Below the pieces are notes generated by a model. The model was not told where the DNA came from. It searched no databases and saw nothing but the letters and a program-made list of their open reading frames with translations. Of a stretch of 64,000 bases of DNA, positions 44,436-55,034 are shown piece by piece; the stretch's first letter is position 1; every line of letters begins with the position of its first letter. The translations under genes were made by a program, and so were the position numbers. The stretch is from Paralithodes platypus (taxonomy: Eukaryota; Arthropoda; Malacostraca; Decapoda; Lithodidae), in contig CM064552.1 of assembly GCA_032716605.1 (NCBI GenBank), forward strand, positions 5,805,069 through 5,869,068. The letters are read 5' to 3'.

Positions 44436-44463
44436 TAGCAAATTTTATAAGGAGAAAGATTTG

Positions 44464-44589
44464 GGAGGCGTGATATCGCACAGACTTACTATAGCAAATG
44501 TTTAATAAAGACGTATTATTTAAGATTTGGAGGCGTGATATCGCACAGACTTAGTATAGCAAATGTTTAATAAAGACGTATTATTTAAG
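44464..44589. repeat. Tandem duplication of about 63 bp
   Basis: ggaggcgtgatatcgcacag ... taaagacgtattatttaag occurs twice in direct succession with one mismatch. Confidence 0.95.
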
Positions 44590-44630
44590 TGCAAAAATTA
44601 AGCACCAGGCAAACAGTGATAGGAAATATA

Positions 44631-45260
44631 TTAACCCTGTCGGTACTATGATGCTTTTTTTCATGTATTTTTACTAACATTAGACTATTTTACCCAGCTT
44701 GGGAAGGCCCTCTATGATACAAAAGGGTAAAGTCAATTTCAATTTATCTTTTGACTCCCAAAATGTCTTCCTAAATAGAATATAATCGTCCACTATACCG
44801 TACTGTACTTGGTGTCAACGACTAAAGGGTATTTACAGCCCACTATAGGCAGTATAATTATGGCAGTAGTTCCAGCTGATTGACTTGTGCGACCGTAATT
44901 ATTATAACCTTACCCAAATTCACTTACTCATATAGTGATGTGCATTCTATGAGTTCTCATTTTGTGTTCTTTTATTTCAAAATTCTAATTTGCTACATAG
45001 TTTTTCCACATACTATAATGATTTTGATTAGTTCTTTTGTCGTTATATTGTGCCGTTCCCATTTTGGTTTGTTTATTTTGCAAGTATCAAAGTACAGTAA
45101 TTACAAAACGAGACATTGAACACGGTGGAAAGAGCCAATCAGCTGGATTTAATTGCATACAGTATTGGTGGGCCATTATTTTCTCAGTCGCTGAAGCCGA
45201 GTATTAATTAATAGCCAGAATAAAAAGGAAGAATATGTCATGGTGTACTGGTAGGGTTAA
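44631..45260. mobile_element. Probable split family 2 MITE
   Basis: The left arm ttaaccctgtcggtactatg and right end ctggtagggttaa suggest one element interrupted by about 400 bp of other DNA. Assignment is tentative. Confidence 0.4.
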
Positions 45261-45269
45261 CTCTAAGCT

Positions 45270-45473
45270 TTAACCCCTTCAGCACAATGATGTATTGTTA
45301 CCTTTGATTCTGGCTACAATTAGACCATTTTATGCAGTTTAGGAAGGGCCTATGTTACTCAGAGGAGATAGTATTTTCCCCTTTCAGTCCTAGAGGTTGA
45401 TTATATAGTAAAAAAATTGTCTAATGGTAACCAGAATATGGTGAAAATTATGTCATCATGCTGAAGGGGTTAA
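45270..45473. mobile_element. Palindromic MITE family 2
   Basis: TTAA-flanked, ends ttaaccccttcagcacaatg and catgctgaaggggttaa. 204 bp. Confidence 0.85.
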
Positions 45474-46660
45474 TAGGAAAGATATATAAAAAGTGTATCA
45501 TCGAGTGAGAGATGGGTGACACATAAGATACACACTGTCGTTCTCGGATTGGGCGATTCAACGAAAGTATGTGGCAGAACTCTATAATTATTGAAATATT
45601 AGGTATACAGTATACTGTAGTTAAATTGTATTTTTGTTTTCTTTTTATTTCTTACTTAATTGTTCTATGATTTTTACAATTTGGTGAACATCATGATAGC
45701 AAAAAGTTGCATGTAACTTCTATTTTTTTAAAGTTGCATAATTTGGCACATGTTTCCTCATTGTAAATATTTTAATAAAATCTTATGAAAATTGCATTAA
45801 TTAACACCATATATGAAGAAGAGATATGATATATGTAAATCCTATATTGTGTTGTTGTTGTGGTTCCCCAAGCTGCCTGGCCGAACAGCCCCAAGGCTGT
45901 ATTGTATTAACCCTTTAAGTACCGGCGACGTGAGTTATATTTTATTCTAGCTATATTTAAAGAGTTATTTCCACATAGCAATTTTGATCAGTTCTTTTGC
46001 CTTTATATTGTGTCGTCCCAGTTTTGGTTTGTTTATTTTTAAAGTTTTACATTATAATTACAGTCCCCTCCTGTGAGTCAGTTAGTGTGCTATGAGGCTT
46101 CCTAGTGACCAGGTGTGTATGCTTGCAAGAGGTGTTTTGGAAGCTGTCCTACAAGCATAAGCAGATCTACTTCTACGTGTATTTGTGAGGACTACATACG
46201 AGGTAGGCATGTTTGGTTTATTATAATTTTCAGGCCATAACTCATACATACATACAACTCATGCTGTCTTTCAAACACATTATTTGCTTCCCTAACTGTG
46301 TATTTCATAGAGTTATGTATGTATATGTATGTATGTATGTATGTATGTAGAGTTATAGCGAGCAAAAAAGTACGAAACTGGGTGGGAAATTATGCTCCTG
46401 GGGCCAACCAGTGATGCAAAATTTGAGACAGTGACAACAACACTGTGAAGGCCACAGAGTAGCCTACATACGAGAGTCGGCTAGACTTTTATGGAGAGAT
46501 TGAAACAGAAATCTTTCAATGAACATAGTTTTATTTTATTTGTTCATATTATATAGAACAAGTTATATTGAACGAAAATTTGCCAAAATACACGGCAGTG
46601 GCTCGCACAGGCATATATATAAGTCCCTGCAGGAATCGAGTCAAAACTAAATATATACAG
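45474..46660. other. No gene; minor repeats
   Basis: Holds the tiny SINE A piece (45851-45897), a family 2 left half (45907-45966) and a (GTAT)n tract (46320-46350). Confidence 0.5.
45851..45897 (-). mobile_element. SINE A tail-only insertion (about 47 bp)
   Basis: gttgttgttgtggttcccca and agctgcctggccgaacagcc form an extremely 5'-truncated copy consisting only of the LINE-shared tail. Flanking tattgt/tattgt may be a target duplication. Confidence 0.75.
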
Positions 46661-46666
46661 TATACA

Positions 46667-46667
<1 letters not shown>

Positions 46668-46714
<47 letters not shown>
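46668..46714. repeat. (AT)n microsatellite
   Basis: Uninterrupted AT tract. Confidence 0.95.
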
Positions 46715-46859
46715 CATAAACTATATACGGTATGTCCACCTTCATGTGTGTGTGTGTACCTGGAATGACTACAATAGGAGCATTTTGATCACCTTAGAAT
46801 GAGACGCAGGAATTTCGCTAATGGTCATGAGCGGGCAACGAGAGGCTGTTTGCGTGTGA

Positions 46860-47135
46860 GGTAGTGTGTGTGTGTGTGTGTTGGGGTAGGTAGAGAGTGT
46901 GTGTGTGTGTGTGTTGGGGCGGGGAGGTAGAGTATGTGTGTGTGTGGTGATGGTGGAGAGTTGGGGGGGGGGTAGAGTGTGTGGTGATGGTGAGAAAGTG
47001 TGGTGATGAGGTAGAGAGTGTGGTGATGGTGAGGTAGAGAGTGTGGTGATGGTGAGGTAAAGAGTGGTGATGGTGAGGTAGAGAGTGTGGTGATGGTGAG
47101 GTAGAGAGTGTGGTGATGGTGAGGTAGAGAGTGTG
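46860..47135. repeat. GT-rich tract and 23-bp minisatellite
   Basis: (GT)n-type repeats, then about five units of gtagagagtgtggtgatggtgag. Confidence 0.9.
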
Positions 47136-47225
47136 ATGAATGAAAGCATATGGTCCTCCCGGGATTCGAACTCGGGACACCACACCCAGAACATAAACAT
47201 CTAAACCCTTACACTACCAAGACAG
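47136..47225 (-). mobile_element. tRNA-derived SINE head
   Basis: Minus strand: A-box region cttggtagtgtaagggttta and B box gagttcgaatcccgggagg. The minisatellite lies where the SINE body would be. Confidence 0.7.
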
Positions 47226-47699
47226 ACAGACATTATAGAGATCACCCCGTCCGAAGCATCCACTCGTTACCGGTAATTTACAATGCAAATGGAAGTGATA
47301 CCAGCTAATGCACTATATCACTCCACTTTTTCCCTAGCTACCTCACTCATATGGCGGAAGAATGATTGGAATTGGTTCAGTAACTCGGGCAAAAAAATAT
47401 AAATTAGATCATAGTGCTGGCGGACTCTAATTTCAATCTCCAAATATATATAGTCATGTATAAATTAGATGAGCTGAGTGGTGGAATAGGGATCTGCAGT
47501 GTCCGTGGCCCAATTGTTCTTTTATATTTTTTGTTTTGAGTTTATATTGTGCAGGGACAATGATATCACATGTGAAATATAAACACATAGATAGATCGAC
47601 ATTGCAGAGGTGAGCAGATAATTAAATGAATAGGCTACATTACTGTAGATAATCTTATTTATTTCACTCCAACACCAAACATCACCCAATGAAATTAAT
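47226..47699. other. No gene seen
   Basis: Unassigned; it may include the body of the following minus-strand SINE. Confidence 0.4.
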
Positions 47700-47795
47700 A
47701 AGAGCATGTGATCCTACCAGGATTTGAACCTGGGTTACCACATACGTATCTTAAACACACTAACCATTACACCATCAAGACAAGATAATGCTACA
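47700..47795 (-). mobile_element. tRNA-derived SINE head, second copy
   Basis: Minus strand: cttgatggtgtaatggttag and ccaggttcaaatcctggtag, which are A and B boxes. Related to 47136-47225. Confidence 0.7.
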
Positions 47796-48910
47796 AATTC
47801 TACAATCCATTATTCACATGGTGACTCTGAACCCATTCACACACTCACTCAAACAGTTCAACCACTACCAATTACACTGATAGTGTGTAAAATATGACCA
47901 ACATGTAGAGTAATGTTGAAAATTTACCGTAGGAACATATCACTGTTGTACAAGCCCCAACACTCTGGGGAACGTAGTTGCTGAATGCCATGATGTATTG
48001 TGTTATACAATATGTGAGTACATAAACAATAAACAATTAGGCTAAGCAAAATTATACAAGAAAGCAAAACAATAAATGGGCCACTTGTATAAATTAGGAA
48101 TACTGTAGTAAAGTCTGTCCTGAAAACTAAGAAGAAGCAGTCTCCCCGTTTTCTTTCTTGGCGTCTGTCTACGTTTAAGAGTGGCTGTGTTCGACTTGCG
48201 GAACAAAAAACTCCCACAAATCTTACCATTAGTGGTATTACAAAGAAGCTGATTTACCAAGATTACTTTCGACATACCAGGACCAGTGTGTGACCGTCAA
48301 ATAACTCCACATCCTTCTTCAAAGCGGGAAAAGGTAGGTGAAAATATCCCATGCTTGGCGTGGCGTCATCATCGGTGCAGACGACACCTGTCATCATTGT
48401 GTTTGCGGTTTTTCTTATTTATTTACTGTTCTATATTATTCTTAACTCTTCTATGATGTGCTATGATCTTCCATACGATGCTCTACTAGGCCTATTGTTT
48501 TCCTAAGGAATTTATTTCAATTTATGCCATGATTCGAGCTAGGCTATGCTGTTTGTTGACATTTACACACGGCACGGCGCGGCATTTAAACACGTGGAAC
48601 TGGTAGGTATGTTTCCATCCCCCCAGGGCCCCCACTGAACGAATGCTACGGGAATGAGGGACAATATTATTTTAGGTCACCTGGTCACGTATGGGATAGA
48701 ATTCAGTATAGCCTAACTCCATTTATTTGTCACCAATTATTTTGACATAGCCTATTTGAAGACAGATATGGAATCTATATGCTCTAGGCTAAGCATCATA
48801 TTAAAATTAGGGTAGCATTCAAGCCAAGGAGACTACTGCAGGACTCTTCTTCTTACCTCTGACCGGGTATAGGCTAGTAAACGCTAGGATAGCCTATACC
48901 CCTTTAACAG
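47796..48910. other. No convincing gene
   Basis: A 25-codon minus-strand frame with a donor (48278-48352) was considered and not accepted. Otherwise unassigned. Confidence 0.4.
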
Positions 48911-48990
48911 GACATTAGCCTAACCTAACAACCTTACCTAACCAATCCTAATAATATAGGAGGGGGCTGCCGCCCCCACACCCCCACTTT
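48911..48990 (+). repeat. G/C hairpin repeat, copy 1
   Basis: cctaacctaacaaccttacc is followed by gggggctgccgcccccacac. Related copies lie at 50290-50372 (inverted) and 51540-51614. Confidence 0.75.
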
Positions 48991-49418
48991 GACTTGGGCC
49001 TAGATATTTTGGTGTATTTTGTCTGTGAAGTGGGTATTTTTCAATTTGTTGATAACGAAAATCCTCCATGCGGACTATATGGAGAAAAATATGGCGAATC
49101 TATTGGTGTCTATTTTCCCTAATAAATTGTTTCTCGTAACGCTGCACTAGTGTCGTTGAATATAACCAATTCCTTCCTATAGACGGCACCGATTCGTACA
49201 CACGCCATTTAGAACAAACATTCCCTATTATACCTGTATATATATATATGGTTAATATACAGGAGATGCAACAATATAGGTAGCACATTTGTATGGTAGT
49301 TTTGGGTTCCTATCATCATATGCTTCATTTCTATATACTGTACTTTTTATCCCCGGGGGCAAAAAAACTAAATCTTGGGATTTTTAATTTGTTTTCTTGG
49401 GATTTTTTTTGTTGGTCA

Positions 49419-49906
49419 TTAACCCTCCAGCCCCGGCTATGTATTATATATATATTCCTCGAAACCCGGGTGTTTTGGCCGAAAAACGTCTAGGCTAGGC
49501 TACCGTATATTCGTTAATCAGACTGCTTCCCGCATTCCCGCGCATCCCCAAGCGTAGCTGTGTTATTTACCTGTAGAATGGCATTAAGTAGAGCTCTCTA
49601 AGTCAACTGGTTGAGCTGTGATGATGATTTCATTGGAGATAACTTTATGGCCAAAACAGCCACTTTACACCACTTTTCGATACTTAACAACAACATACAG
49701 GCACACACGAACAAGCGACGCTCTCCTTCTTGTGGCCGGAGATGCGGGGCGTCGGTCCAGCCGGCTGTTGTTTACATGCGTCGGACCGACGCCTCGCACA
49801 CGAAGCTCACAGGCTTTCAACCACTGGGCGTTCAAGAGGCCTTCCGGGCAGCTGTTATATGCTTTTTTATGGGCGTTCAAGAGGCCTTCCGTGGTGAGAG
49901 GGTTAA
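49419..49906 (-). mobile_element. piggyBac-type MITE, family 4, copy 2
   Basis: Bounded by TTAA (49419-49422, 49903-49906) with CCC/GGG termini. The interior is related in inverse orientation to 33675 and 63309 (tctaagtcaactggttgagc). Confidence 0.8.
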
Positions 49907-49982
49907 CCTAACCTAACCTAACCTAACCTAATAGCCCCCAAATACATTTAGGTTAGGTTAGGTTAGGTTTTTTGGTTAGGTT
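49905..49982. repeat. Interstitial telomere-type repeat, inverted (CCTAA)n/(TTAGG)n
   Basis: About five CCTAA units (49905-49931), a 16-nt spacer and about five TTAGG units (49948-49971), then one more. The orientation is head to head. TTAGG is the arthropod telomere repeat. Confidence 0.85.
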
Positions 49983-50041
49983 AAAACAAAAATCAAGAAC
50001 AAACATTTGCTACCTATATTGTTGCGTCTCCTGTATATTGC

Positions 50042-50042
<1 letters not shown>

Positions 50043-50112
<70 letters not shown>
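50043..50112. repeat. (AT)n microsatellite
   Basis: About 70 bp of uninterrupted AT. Confidence 0.97.
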
Positions 50113-50114
<2 letters not shown>

Positions 50115-50410
50115 TGTGTACAATAATTTTGGTGCAAATTCCATAATTTTGTGGTCACAATACGATAATTCTGCATTTAGAATATGGCAACACTGCGTCC
50201 ATGTTATTGTTGTGAAACTCTCGGCCCTCCCACTGCCACTCGGTGGCGGAGTAGGGTATGTCCCATAATACTGTGTTTTTTGCACTGTTACCCAATCAGC
50301 GGGGGTGTGGGGGCAGCAGCCCCCACCCATAATACTAGGATAGGTTAGGTAAGGTTGTTAGGTTAGGCTAATGTCTTTAGTTACGCTTTTAACCCCTCAT
50401 TTTCCCTGAA

Positions 50411-50795
50411 CTTCATAGCCCTCCCCACTATCGGGCGGCGTGTCTTAAGATCGTTGTATAATAGGGAAAACGGTTTCTCCGAGGGTTGTAATTATTTCCA
50501 AACACTATATATTGATGAAAACTAACAGGGAAAAATAAAAAAAAAAAAATGGGAAAATTGGTGACAGAAAAATTGAGTTTTTCCTAGAATTATGTTCGCC
50601 TAGCTTTGTCTTAGAATATTAGAGAAAATATTAAGGAAACCACCCACCAATTATTTTCATTATTTTTTGTTTAGTTTTAGTTTATTTGCATCAATATATA
50701 GTGATTGACATTAGTTTCAACCTCCACAAAAATCGTTTTCCCCTTTATCCAACGATCTTAAGACACGGCGCCCGATAGTGGGGAGGGCTATGAAG
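50411..50795. mobile_element. Fold-back element with 65-bp arms
   Basis: Arms 50411-50475 and 50728-50795 are nearly perfect complements (cttcatagccctccccacta against tagtggggagggctatgaag). 385 bp, non-coding. Confidence 0.85.
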
Positions 50796-50799
50796 ATAA

Positions 50800-51052
50800 T
50801 AATAATAATAATAATAATAGTTCTTAAAGCTAGCGCATGCTAAGCTAGCTAAGGATAGCTCAATAAGGCCGATTAGGCGTATTTCCATTGGGGTCCTGTA
50901 CTACTACCCCATCCCTTTGCTCATGAGGCATGGTAACGACTCAGTGCTTGTGAAAAATCTTTAATGCGCCGAGCGTGGGCGCGAACCCGGGCCTTCTGGG
51001 TGGAAGTCCGAGACGCTAGTCACTACACCAAGCGAGCCGCTTGGTGTGGGAA
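50800..51052 (-). mobile_element. tRNA-derived SINE B sharing the CR1/L2-like LINE 3' end
   Basis: Minus strand: A-box region ctcgcttggtgtagtgacta and B box cccgggttcgcgcccac, then aggaccccaatggaaatacg, cctaatcggccttattgag and an (ATT)n tail. The 3' block matches the LINE 3' UTR at 20846-20900. Confidence 0.88.
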
Positions 51053-51104
51053 ATGTGGGGTTAAAGACATAAAAAGGCGATATAATGGCTTTTATGATGA
51101 AAAT

Positions 51105-51450
51105 TGGCTCGGGTTTTGTTGTTTTTCAACTTGAGAAAACCCCAAAATGAAAAAACCCGAGCCAAGTTTTGGCAAATGTTGGCTCGGATTTTAAGATTTT
51201 TCAGCTGCATAAAAGACAGCAAGTGCAAAAAAGAAGTTGGCTCGGGTTTTCTTGTTTTTCAACGAAACCCCAAAAATGAAAAAAAATTAGCCAAGTTTTG
51301 GCAAAAGTTGGCTGGGATTTTAAGATTTTTCAGCTTCATAAAAGTCAGAAAGTGGCAAAACAAAAGTTGGCTCAGGTTTTCTTGTTTTTCAACTTAAGAA
51401 ACCCCCACAATGAAAGAAAAAAAAAGTAAAGTTTTGGCAAAAGTTGTTGG
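51105..51450 (+). repeat. Tandem repeat of about 135 bp, three units
   Basis: Units contain gttggctcgggttttcttg, tttttcaac, accccaaaaatgaaaaa and agttttggcaaaagttggct. The open frame across it is repeat-derived. Confidence 0.8.
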
Positions 51451-51614
51451 ATGATAGCCTATCCTACATGGGATAGAAAATGAACTTACCCAGTAAACTC
51501 ATTATCCATTATCCAACAATTAAGCAACATTAAAGATTTTAGCCTAACCTACCAACCTTACCTAACCTAACCTAGTATTATGGGTTGGGGCTGCCGCCCC
51601 CACACCCCCGCTGG

Positions 51615-52577
51615 TTGGATAGTACATTGGATAGAAAATTAGGTAAATTCCTAGTGTTAATTAGACTGAAAGGCAGGGAGAAAGAGGTCCGCAGAGTCGT
51701 GTTGTGTGCCGTCTATGGGGAGGGGAACCCTGGACAAATATCGTTACAGGTTCTAGGTTCTGTATCTCCCTTAATAGAATTTTTCGAGGGTTGACACTTA
51801 TTTTAACATGGAGTATAGGTTATATTACATCCTAAATGAAATTTAAAATATCTGTGAAAATTCTTGGGATGTTTATATAATAGAAGTTACTGTGAGACAC
51901 GTAATATGTTGAAGGGGGAGCTCTGCCCCCTCTAAACACCCGTCACTTATGTCATCATAATCTGTTGTACTTCATAGGGGGTCCAATTAAGGAGAAAGTG
52001 AATTAACAGACACAATTAGGCCGCAAACTACAATAACATAGCGGGCTGCCGTTTATGGGAGACTTTTTACACATCATTTTCAATGTTAATTTTCTCCCTT
52101 AATCGATTTTTCCAAATTATCAAATTTACATAAAAATGAAGTACAGTTTATAGGGATTCCAACATGCATTTCAAAATTGTCATGAAAATTGGTGGGTGGT
52201 TTGCTTAATATATACCAATATTAGTCACTGCATTATAGCCTAGGCCTAGGTAGGTTAGGTTAGGTTAATCTAATCAAATATAATATTTGTACATTTTGGG
52301 CAGTGGGTATGTGGCGGCGTACAGACCCTCCCGTAAAACATAGCGCATTTAAAGACTTATTTCTCAGTAAATACTGATTTCCGACATTCAATTAAACATC
52401 CCCTACATTACGGCTACCCCCAAAATGGGGATTGGGCCTGAGCATATAGATAGATAAATAGAATTACACATCCTACAAGTTCTAACCAGTCCCCTGAACA
52501 GTTTTTAATAGGTTACTTGAGGATATTTTAACGGGACCATAGGTAAATTTTTACCGTCCCTGTATACTCACTGATTA
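51615..52577. other. No gene seen
   Basis: Contains ggagctctgccccctctaaa (51919) and short TTAGG-like stretches (52248-52268). Otherwise unassigned. Confidence 0.45.
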
Positions 52578-54438
52578 CTCACTGAGAGTAATCGGAATAA
52601 ATATAAACAGGAGAGGAATAGATATGTTAACATAATTAGGCAAGTTAAAATGAACTATGAGAAGAACATAGTAAATAAATGTGAAAGTGATCCTAGATTA
52701 TTTTATAAATATATAAACAGTAAGTTGAAGGTAAAGAAACAAATTACTAAATTAAGAGTTGATGCTAGGACGTATGAAAATGTAATGTGCGAGGTAATGA
52801 ATAACAAATTGGGGTCAGTTTTTACTAGAGAGGAAGGTTTTGACGAACCACAGGCGGGAGTACTGGAGAGTGGTCTTAGTAAGATTGAAATAACTAGAGA
52901 TGAGCTGTTATCTGCGATGAGAGGACTTGAAGTAAGGAAAGCTATGGGACCGGATGAAGTGTCTGCCTGGGTTTTAAAGGAGTGTGCAGAGCAATTAGTG
53001 GAGCCAGTGAGGGACATAATTCAAGCTTCCTTAGATAAAGGACAGGTTCCTGTTGAATGGAAAAGAGCTAATATCAATCCGATATACAAGAATGGAAACC
53101 CTGAGGACCCTCTAAACTATAGACCAGTTTCACTTACTAGTATTGTATGCAAGATTTGTGAAAAGCTAATTAGGAAGAGATGGATGAAAATGTTGGAGAG
53201 AAAGAAGATAATAACCCCAAAGCAATTTGGATTCAGAGAAGGGACATCTTGTGTTACCAGTTTGCTATGTTATTACAGTAGGGTGATAGATGTACTCCAA
53301 GAGAGAGGCGGATGGGTGGACTGCGTCTACTTAGACCTTTCCAAAGCATTCGATAAGGTACCACATAAGAGATTGTTATCTAAGCTTGAGACGCTAGGAT
53401 GTGTCAGGGGGAGTTTGCTGAAATGGATGGAGAGCTATTTAACAGATAGGGAAATGAGGACCAACATTAGAGGAACTTACTCATCGTGGCGGAAAGTTGA
53501 GAGTGGTGTGCCGCAGGGATCTGTGTTGGCACCTCTCATGTTCCTTATGTATGTGAATGACCTGCCGATAGGCATAAACTCCTACATGTCAATGTTTGCA
53601 GATGACGTAAAAATTATGAGACAAATAACAAATAAAAGTAGTTGTGAGGAGCTGCAAGGGGATTTAGATAAAATATACGAATGGAGCACCAAGTGGAAAA
53701 TGAAATTTAATATAAGTAAATGCCATGTGTTAAATATGGGAAGAAGTGTGAATAGACCAAATTGGGAGTACAGGATGGGAGATAATATAATTAGCAAGGC
53801 CGAAAAAAAAAAGGATTTAGGGTTGATTATACAAGATAATTTGTCGCCAGAGAAACATATTAACAAGCTCTTTAGCGGAATGTATGCAATGGCCGGGAAT
53901 ATGAAAGTTGCTCTGAACTACTTGGATGAGACCATGGTAGCGAAAATTATGAAGAGTATGATTAGACCAAGATTGGAGTATGCAGCAGTGGTGTGGTCCC
54001 CGCATCTAAAGAAGCATATTCACAAGTTAGAAAGAATCCAGAGAGCAGTTACTAGATTGGTTCCAAGTCTCAGAGAACTGCCATATGAAGGAAGGCTAGA
54101 CAAATTAAATCTACCGAGTCTAAAAGAGAGGAGAAAGAGGGGGGAGACATGATAATGATGTACAAATGCACCCGAAGGCTGGATAGGGAGGATATATTAA
54201 TTATGGATACAGGAATAACTAGAGGTCACAGCTACAAAGTAAAAAGACCTACCTGCAAGAACGATATCAGGAAGTTTAGCTTCCCCTATAGATGTATTGA
54301 CAAATGGAATGGGCTGGAGGAGGAGGTGGTAGGGGCAAGGAATATCCATATTTTCTAGAAAAAATTGGATAAAAAGTAGACTGAGAGACGGGACAACACG
54401 AGCTTAGCTCAACTCCTGTAAACTACAATTAGGTAAAT
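52578..54438 (+). mobile_element. CR1-like LINE, copy 1, 5'-truncated
   Basis: Starts at actgagagtaatcggaataa, in the linker before the RT, and ends after aactacaattaggtaaat. Nearly identical to copy 2 (56612-60089), so both are recent. No clear target duplication was found. Confidence 0.85.
52650..54358 (+). pseudogene. CR1-like reverse transcriptase, copy 1
   Basis: The 500-codon frame (52650-54152) has the RT domains: [73 protein letters not shown] and the catalytic FADD (53595-53606). The thumb includes MIRPRLEYAAVVWSPHLKK. The frame breaks at RGET-stop; the C-terminal 69 codons (MIMMYKCTRRLDRED on) are in another frame overlapping at ATGATAATG. Apart from that break and the 5' truncation the domain looks intact. 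Confidence 0.88.
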
Positions 54439-55034
54439 ATCTCGGCAATTTCCGAGTTGGACGGGATTTGTGTCCGGATTACAATGTTCTCTCACTCGGT
54501 TTTAAGTGATATTAGGATGAATTGAAGCCTGTGCCTTTTAATTATTGTGTTAATATTAATTACTATGTAATGTACTGTCCCTGAAAACATAATGTTAGTA
54601 TTTGTCATTAATATGATGAATTTCACATGTTAAAAAAAAAAAATCTTAATTTTCTCTGGTGACGCAGACTTGCCTCTTCTAATTTGGAATTTTCCCTCTC
54701 TTAAGTCGGATATGTCTAAGTCGGACTTCGGACATCTCGGAAAATTGGGCTTCTCGGAAGTGGTCTCCCCCCAATTAGTCCGAGATAGCGAAGGTTTATT
54801 GTATAGGGTATGGTATTCCAGTACAGTATTGTGAACATTCACTTGACGATCTTTCAGAAGAGCTTTTCCTCAAAACCTCCGTTTTATAATGTTATGATGC
54901 GTGATCTCGGAGATGTTTTTCACTCTCCTGAGTCCTGCAGTGCTTGCTAGTAATTTGATGTCTCCTACATATTTTTTAAGAGCAGCAGGGTCTTTGAAAG
55001 GGGTGCAGCCACAGCGTGTGAGGTGATTTTGTTT
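54439..55034. other. Partial pogo-like element, no gene
   Basis: 54700-54802 contains ttaagtcggatatgtctaag and ends tagcgaaggtttattgta, resembling a pogo/Tigger-type terminus. The other end was not found. Confidence 0.45.

Larger units (their letters stand above)
49247..50047. mobile_element. Inverted-repeat-bounded region holding a piggyBac-type MITE
   Basis: ttaatatacaggagatgcaa, then caatataggtagca, at 49250-49285 is mirrored at 50005-50040 (tgctacctatattgttgcg and tctcctgtatattg). The family 4 MITE and the TTAGG block lie between. Confidence 0.55.
50290..51614. repeat. Inverted copies of the G/C hairpin repeat bounding 1.3 kb
   Basis: The left copy (50290-50372) and right copy (51540-51614) are inverted: tcagcgggggtgtggggg against cccccacacccccgctgg, each with TTAGG-like units inward. 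They may be element ends, but no target duplication was found. Confidence 0.6.

Noticed and set aside
46860..47183. Open frames of TITTL/HHTHT-type repeats
   Set aside because: Translation of a GT-rich minisatellite on the complementary strand.
48278..48352. Minus-strand 25-codon frame starting MGYFHLPFPALKKDVEL with a gtatgt donor, a possible first exon of a host gene
   Set aside because: No recognisable protein, no acceptor exon further along the minus strand and no promoter evidence. Too short to support.
48960..51600. Helitron 3' end based on the G/C hairpin
   Set aside because: No CTRR end at the right distance and no TC start at an AT target.
52650..54152. 500-codon frame as a host gene
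   Set aside because: It is the reverse transcriptase of a CR1-like LINE with a near-identical second copy at 57-60 kb.
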